A stretch of 64,000 bases of DNA from Patiria pectinifera (taxonomy: Eukaryota > Echinodermata > Asteroidea > Valvatida > Asterinidae): the NCBI GenBank assembly GCA_029964075.1, contig CM057149.1, forward strand, positions 28,534,197 to 28,598,196. Direction: 5' to 3'. Shown piece after piece: positions 59,160-64,000 of this stretch. The notes under the pieces were generated by a model. It was not told where the DNA came from, ran no database searches, and worked only from the letters and a program-made list of their open reading frames with translations. The stretch's first letter is position 1; each line of letters starts with the position of its first letter. The position numbers and the translations under genes were made by a program.

Positions 59160-59470
59160 AGCCTGAATGTTCACCCCTGGTGGCGCACTTCCAGACCCTC
59201 GAATAGGAAAATTAACGTTACGTACAAAACGTATCAATTTTGCGCTTATTTTTGTGACATCAATTTCTCCTCCGAAAATCGGAGAAGGCCTTTGTAAAAT
59301 TGTTACCTACATATCAATTTATGGAAACGGAAAAACGCATGACGTGAAAGAGAAATATCGTGCCAAAAATGTATCTCTCACTTCCGAAAATCTGAAATAC
59401 ATGTTGACTTACTCGCACACAGATAAAAAGTTATGAAATAATAAGTGGCGGTCATTGGGTGAAAAATGAA
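59160..59470 (-). repeat. Family G repeat, reverse copy
   Basis: Mirror match to 17.64-18.11 kb, ending at GTGGCGGTCATTGGGTGAAA. It carries the part duplicated at 17.7 kb only once. Confidence 0.7.
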
Positions 59471-60079
59471 ATTTCAGTAGGAGACTAAAATGTATTTTAC
59501 TTTCACGCTCTATACAATCCGACAAGTGCACTTAAGTGGGGGGTCAGCCACTGGACACAAGGTGGCGCTGTTCATTAGGACTTTAAAAATGTAGTGGCAG
59601 GCAACCGTTCCGTACATTCCACTGCTCTCCATATAAAAAGCTAGATAGCCCATCGGCCGTTAGAAGTCAAGTCGCCGACCGCCATATTACTCTATTTCAT
59701 TAATATGTACAATTTTTAGTAAAAACGATTTATTATTTTGTGTTTAAAACAAAGCACAGTAGGGGAGCCTTACGTTCAATCGCAGTGTTTTGCAGTTCTA
59801 TGGTGTATTAAGAATCGTTATGGTACGTACGGTGCTCGTATTTTTCTTTCTCATGTTTCCGAACACCTATAATTTGTATGCTTTGTATCGTAATTTTCAA
59901 AGGGTCGATGGACGTCAGGATTGGCAAATTAGCGCAATAATATGCGGGGATCATTAGTCTGGGTGACGAATTTTCTTTTCCCAAACTACATCTGCACACA
60001 TTTTGTTTAGCACCTTCTACGATACTTTTATGATACGTACGCAGGTATATAATTACCCCCCCCCCACGTTTTGGCGTGC
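59471..60079. other. Spacer, nothing recognised
   Basis: C-run at about 60057. The large minus-strand frame 59808-60239 crosses into the SINE head and is not a gene. Confidence 0.5.
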
Positions 60080-60190
60080 AGTGCGATAGCTCAGTCGTAC
60101 AGGGTTGTGATTTTGCACCGCGAGGTTGCGGATTCGATTCACCGTTTTGTACCCGATTTTTTTTCTTTTCTAACCTGAGGCTTCGGAGGA
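60080..60190 (+). mobile_element. tRNA-derived SINE, short
   Basis: A box GATAGCTCAGTCGTA (60085) and B box GGATTCGATTC (60130) at normal spacing, then a T-rich stretch. Antisense translation gives NGESNPQPRGAKSQPCTTEL, a pattern typical of reading through tRNA-SINE heads. Stems do not fold as a functional tRNA. Confidence 0.7.
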
Positions 60191-61208
60191 ATTTTTTAAA
60201 AGGGAAATAAAGTCCGAATTTCATTAGGTTCGAATTCATTTTTGTCTAATTTCATATTGCCTTCATATTTTTTTTTAGAAAAGTAAATCCCAAACGCCAT
60301 AGCGTACACCCATATGCGGATGCCGTTTGGGAGAAAAAAAATTCGCGTCGGGGGGGGGGGGGTAAGGAGGCCCTTGTCCCTACCTGGAAATTGAGGGAAA
60401 ATGGAGGGAAAAAAGTGGGACGAAAGGAAAAGCAAAATCTTAAAGCTGGTTGACGTTTAAAGTGAATCAAAATAAGACAAGGTGAATGAATGAAGACGAC
60501 CGTTGAACAATGAAACCCATGGCACATACAGAGTCAAGGTCGTAGCTGAAATAGGGTCTTAACAATTCATAAGACTATGGGTTTCATTGACAGGATTAGT
60601 CTAAAAGTCCCCGGGGAAATTGGCATTTTCCCAAGGCGATTGTGAGGAATTGCTCCAAATCCTCTTTTTTTATGAATACAAGTATTGGATTTATAAATCT
60701 GGTACTTACCCAGCTAACACGGGTACAATGCATTTTGCTCTCTGTAAGAGAAAAAAAATGTATTTTATTGTGAAAGGATTCTTTCGTACCGATGCAAGTT
60801 TAAGTGCTTTCTTGAAAGGTATTTTTTGTATAACCAAGGTTTTGAACTTAATTTATCGAGGTTCAAATCGTGATTGAAGGTCTTTTCTTTGTGATCCGCT
60901 GCATTCATTTTTGTCCTCGGAATCAAATAACTGGCCGTATAACCCCGTTTCGTGTACAATATTAAGCATGACAAGTCTGTGCTCTTAGTTCACACGTTTC
61001 CCTATACTGAAATCGGATGAGCGGCCACAAAGTAGTAAGAGAAGTTCAACGTGATGAAACAAAATGCTGAGATGAAAACTACCTTCTTTAGAGCAACAAA
61101 TGTTTTGTTTGGATATTTTTTTTCCGATTAAGATCCAGGTCTAAAGGTGTTAGATGAATTAGGTGTACTAGAAAGGATCATTGGGATTCGGGATCTTAGG
61201 CGTGGAGG
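60191..61208. other. Spacer with a possible microexon
   Basis: G-run at 60351. On the minus strand a strong acceptor (TTTTTTTTCTCTTACAG) and donor (GCTGG|GTAAGTACC) bracket 60741-60710, only 32 bases and open in two phases. See findings. Nothing else recognised. Confidence 0.35.
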
Positions 61209-61675
61209 CAGGCCCGGATTAATTGTTTCGTATAGGTACCAGTTCTCCGTGGGCCCTACTCTTATAGGCACCGGCACCAAGTTCATGTTGATGCTATTAA
61301 AGTACAAAGCAATGTACAAAATCATGCCAGGCCAAACTGGTATGGGTCCGGCTCTAACAGCCTGTTGGAACCAAGGGCGTCAATCGTTTCTCAAATGGTC
61401 AATAAGGACCATTAGATATGGTACTCGTATAAGGGATACGTAGATGGCTCGAAAAAAATATAGCTGGCAATATCGCCATTGGGTATGGTTACTTCATTAT
61501 ACCGCTGAACTTGTTTGATGTGCAAATGCATATTGCTTAGGTGCCAGATGAAATAACCCGCTCGCAAAAAAAGTGATTGAATAGAAAAGCAACTTCTATT
61601 CGCGCCGCGTAACCCATACGCATACCATTTCAATGGTCCCCATCTTTATCCTATATGTCGTTAATCCGGGACCAG
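61209..61675. mobile_element. Element with GGCCCGGATTAA ends
   Basis: CAGGCCCGGATTAATTG at 61209 is mirrored by CGTTAATCCGGGACCAG near 61675. The ends resemble those of the 46.2-kb element (CATGGCCCGGATTA), and GTGGGCCCTA and TAGGCACC words lie just inside the left end as there. Probably a deleted relative of it. The 98-codon frame inside has no motifs. Confidence 0.65.
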
Positions 61676-61786
61676 AAGTCACGCAAAATTAAAAATAGTA
61701 ACAATCCAAAGTAACAAAGTGGGTCTTGCTTCTTGACCAAAAAATGTATAATCAGTATCGCACTTTATATACAACTAGTGCTATTA

Positions 61787-61860
61787 CACTCCAAAAACCG
61801 GGCAAAAACGACAGTTTTCCGGGTCATTCCGGGTCAATCTGACCCGGATGTTTTAGAGTG
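61787..61860. mobile_element. 74-base TA-flanked micro-MITE
   Basis: TA precedes 61787 and follows 61860. The ends CACTCCAAAA and TTTTAGAGTG are inverted, and inside them CCGGGTC / GACCCGG words pair to give an almost complete hairpin. This is one of the shortest plausible Tc1/mariner-type derivatives. Confidence 0.7.
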
Positions 61861-61861
61861 T

Positions 61862-62975
61862 ATATCAGCAGGCCTCATACCAATCCTACAAATTCGTCAT
61901 CATTCAATGCGACCCCTCCCCCTCCAAAAAAAAATGGCGCCCAACCTAAGTCTGAAGTGTCCAATTAAACACAGCAAAACCTTTACAAAAATGTACATTT
62001 CATGACAGAGACATGCAGGGCGCGAAAGCTAGCGCAAAGCTCAAGAATCTCGCCAAGGCAAGATGACACAGATGGCTGTTACTTCAGACAGAGTTTCAAT
62101 AATGAACAGTTTTTGGAACACCATTCATAAATTGAAGACCACTTCGCAAATGTTTTTTTGTTTTGGGCTTGACCAATATGGAACGTCTTGACTACATCTT
62201 ATTTTTGTTTTTCTTTTAACAGAATTGGCGGCGCCAAAGAACGCTAGTTGAGAGCACTTAATTCTTTCGAAAGGGCCAAAGGATCAGGACGATTTGGTTT
62301 TACACATGGTATATTCTTTACATACTATAATTATGGTTAGACTTCTATAGACAGGCACCTGGAGCACCAATTTGTCAAGGGGGGGGGGGGGCACTGAAGG
62401 CAACCGATATACTTTTTTTGGGTGCAAATCAAGATTTTAAATTTGGGGGCCACGGACCTCCGCTGGGGGGGGGGTACGGTGCCCCCGTGCGCCCCCCCCC
62501 CCATAGTTACGCCACTGCCTGCAAGCACCCTCTTATCTGCACCGCCATCGTCTTTGCAATATATTCGAGAGTAAAGATATTGCAAATTTATCCCGATTGG
62601 TTCACACACCTGCAAAGGCCTCTCTCCTCCGAAATGCACAAACCAATGTGGTCTAAAATTTTCGGAATTGAATTAGAATAAAAAGGCAGTAAATAATTCT
62701 GTTCATCTAACATTATACCTAGACATGAAGGCACTTGTAGACATCAAATCTGGCGCATCTATTTTCAAGCTGAAGTTGTCACCAAGCAACATTTATTTGT
62801 TGTATTGACTGATGTGCTTTTACCATCCGCTTATGGTGGTCGTGAACGAATCGATAACGAAAAATATATACGTACCCATAACTATTTTGGCATTGTTATG
62901 ATATGATGGTCCTGGCGATAGGAACAAGCGGCTCCTTGAACTATAAAGCGTCCAAGCCGTACCTCTCATCGAGTA
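61862..62975. other. Spacer with G-run block and repeat end
   Basis: About 62375-62520 holds several runs of 9 to 12 G or C. CCATAGTTACGCCACTGCC at 62501 is, on the minus strand, a GGCAGTGGCGTAACTATGG terminus that I recall as common at ends of animal DNA transposons; the opposite end was not found. The 100-codon frame across it is repeat-derived. Confidence 0.45.
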
Positions 62976-63134
62976 TACACTCTAACTAGGTTTAATACTC
63001 GACTAATGAAAATAAACTCGGTACTTAACACAGTTAGTATTGGGCTGAAGATAGAGCCAATAAAACTGTCGCTGGTATAATACTCTATACGGTTTGACTG
63101 TGTAGTATTTGGTATGGAATTAACCTAGATGTAT
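62976..63134. mobile_element. Possible CACTCTAA-ended MITE
   Basis: TACACTCTAACTAGGTT at 62976 is loosely mirrored by AACCTAGATGTA ending at 63134. The interior has TAATACTC / AGTATT words in both directions. Related in its left end to the elements at 10.9 and 61.8 kb. The right end is damaged, so confidence is low. Confidence 0.35.
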
Positions 63135-64000
63135 AGGGTCTATGTGTGTGATGGCGTCCATTTGAACTGAAGCGATGACGTCAATGGAACTCTTCCAGAC
63201 CGAAACGATCTTGTATTTCTACCACATTATGAAAAGGGAAAACAATCAATATTGTGTAAGTTGCGTGCGTAAGCAATCATCAAAGGTTACAGATTAAAAA
63301 CAACGTCTAATTTTGAAATGACTTGAAGTTGAAACATTTTTATGAGCCTTGTCGTGTTTTAGACAAAACGAAAGCTCTTCCTCGCGAGCTCGTAACAGTT
63401 TACAAAATTCTGGCGAAGTCCAACGTGTGCTGAGATCTCCCAGAATATGAAATAAACATTTAATAGTGCAAGAGCTCAATAGAAGATGCATGGACATGTT
63501 CGGATACACAGGATGTATACAAGACAAAATTAAGACACCCACGTGTATTGTGCTTCAAAAAATCTTCCGGAAACAAAATACGACATCGGAGACAATGTGC
63601 GGGGGGCTTTTATGAGCGGCGGTACGACGTTAGGTTTGGTATACATGATAGTATCCCTTGCTTGGGAATCGCCGGGGACACTGTCCCGGACAATGGCGAA
63701 GGGCCCGAAATAAGGAACTCCGGGTCGTCCAGTTTCAGCCCATATCTGATAACCGCAGTATCGGGCTACCGTGCATGCCTTTGTCTTGGGCCCGGGATGC
63801 TCTCAATATTTATCCTCTCCGGGATTGAGGGGAGAGTGTCAGACATCCCCTCGCACAATGGAATGCATCTCAGCGAGCTTTGGGTCTATTCAGCGGGAGA
63901 CAAATCCGTTGGAGTATAACTTACTGGTTTGACGTAGGTATGTTGCACATGTAGCGAGCTATAGGGTTTCCAGAGCCCTTATTGATCGAGACATGGACAA
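63135..64000. other. Window end, G+C-rich patch without recognised gene
   Basis: TGACGTCA lies at 63176. About 63560-63920 is G+C-rich and open for 123 codons on the plus strand, starting without ATG. I recognise no motif. GTAAGTTATAC on the minus strand near 63930 is donor-like. It may belong to a gene beyond the window. Confidence 0.3.

Noticed and set aside
59808-60239. 143-codon minus-strand frame
   Set aside because: Half of it is the antisense of a tRNA-derived SINE head.
1-64000. LTR retrotransposon, endogenous virus, Polinton or CRISPR array
   Set aside because: No paired long direct repeats with TG...CA ends, no recognisable capsid, protease, integrase or envelope frame, and no regularly spaced repeats were seen.

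Overview
The window looks like gene-poor nuclear DNA of an animal. It is AT-rich, has no operon-like packing of long open frames, and is crowded with short non-autonomous transposons, tRNA-derived SINEs, a decayed LINE and microsatellites. The mix (TTAA- and TA-flanked MITEs, foldback elements, SINEs with A and B boxes, a LINE 3' end) fits a marine invertebrate, perhaps a deuterostome such as an echinoderm, hemichordate or lancelet. That placement is inference from repeat style, not from a diagnostic gene. No rRNA, functional tRNA, CRISPR array, LTR pair, retroviral gene or Polinton gene was recognised.

The best host-gene evidence is on the minus strand near 10 kb. A signal-peptide-coding first exon (10033 down to 9901) ends at a strong splice donor. 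Upstream are a TATA box, a CCAAT box and two perfect cAMP-response palindromes. This looks like the start of a gene for a secreted protein, whose later exons I could not find. Weaker gene traces are a 60-nt internal exon candidate with good splice sites (43596-43537, minus), a TATA-plus-donor first-exon candidate (50690-50573, minus), a TATA box followed by a 24-codon hydrophobic frame (53664-53793, plus), and unexplained open frames of 221 and 191 codons.

By region: 0-6 kb is mostly unannotatable, with a cluster of GATAATGTA motifs. 6-9 kb is a run of mobile elements (piggyBac-like MITE, inverted-end repeat, SINE with a duplicated body, TTAA-flanked MITE full of GCGTA motifs). 9-11 kb holds the secreted-protein gene start. 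11-20 kb holds several dispersed families and an exact 119-bp tandem duplication. 22.5-24 kb is a LINE relic split by a MITE. 29-30 kb has a two-copy tandem repeat and two foldback elements. 33-42 kb has a SINE, a mariner-type MITE, a CCCTATCAGG-ended element and two long foldbacks. 44-50 kb has an inverted pair of a repeat that carries a CRE site, a hAT-like element and a perfect 25-bp palindrome. 51.7-52 kb is a TTG microsatellite. 55-63 kb holds more members of the same families.

Two window-wide patterns stand out. The palindrome TGACGTCA occurs 16 times by my reading, where fewer than one is expected from base composition; some copies sit inside mobile elements. Several elements are nearly full-length palindromes, so much of the sequence could form hairpins.
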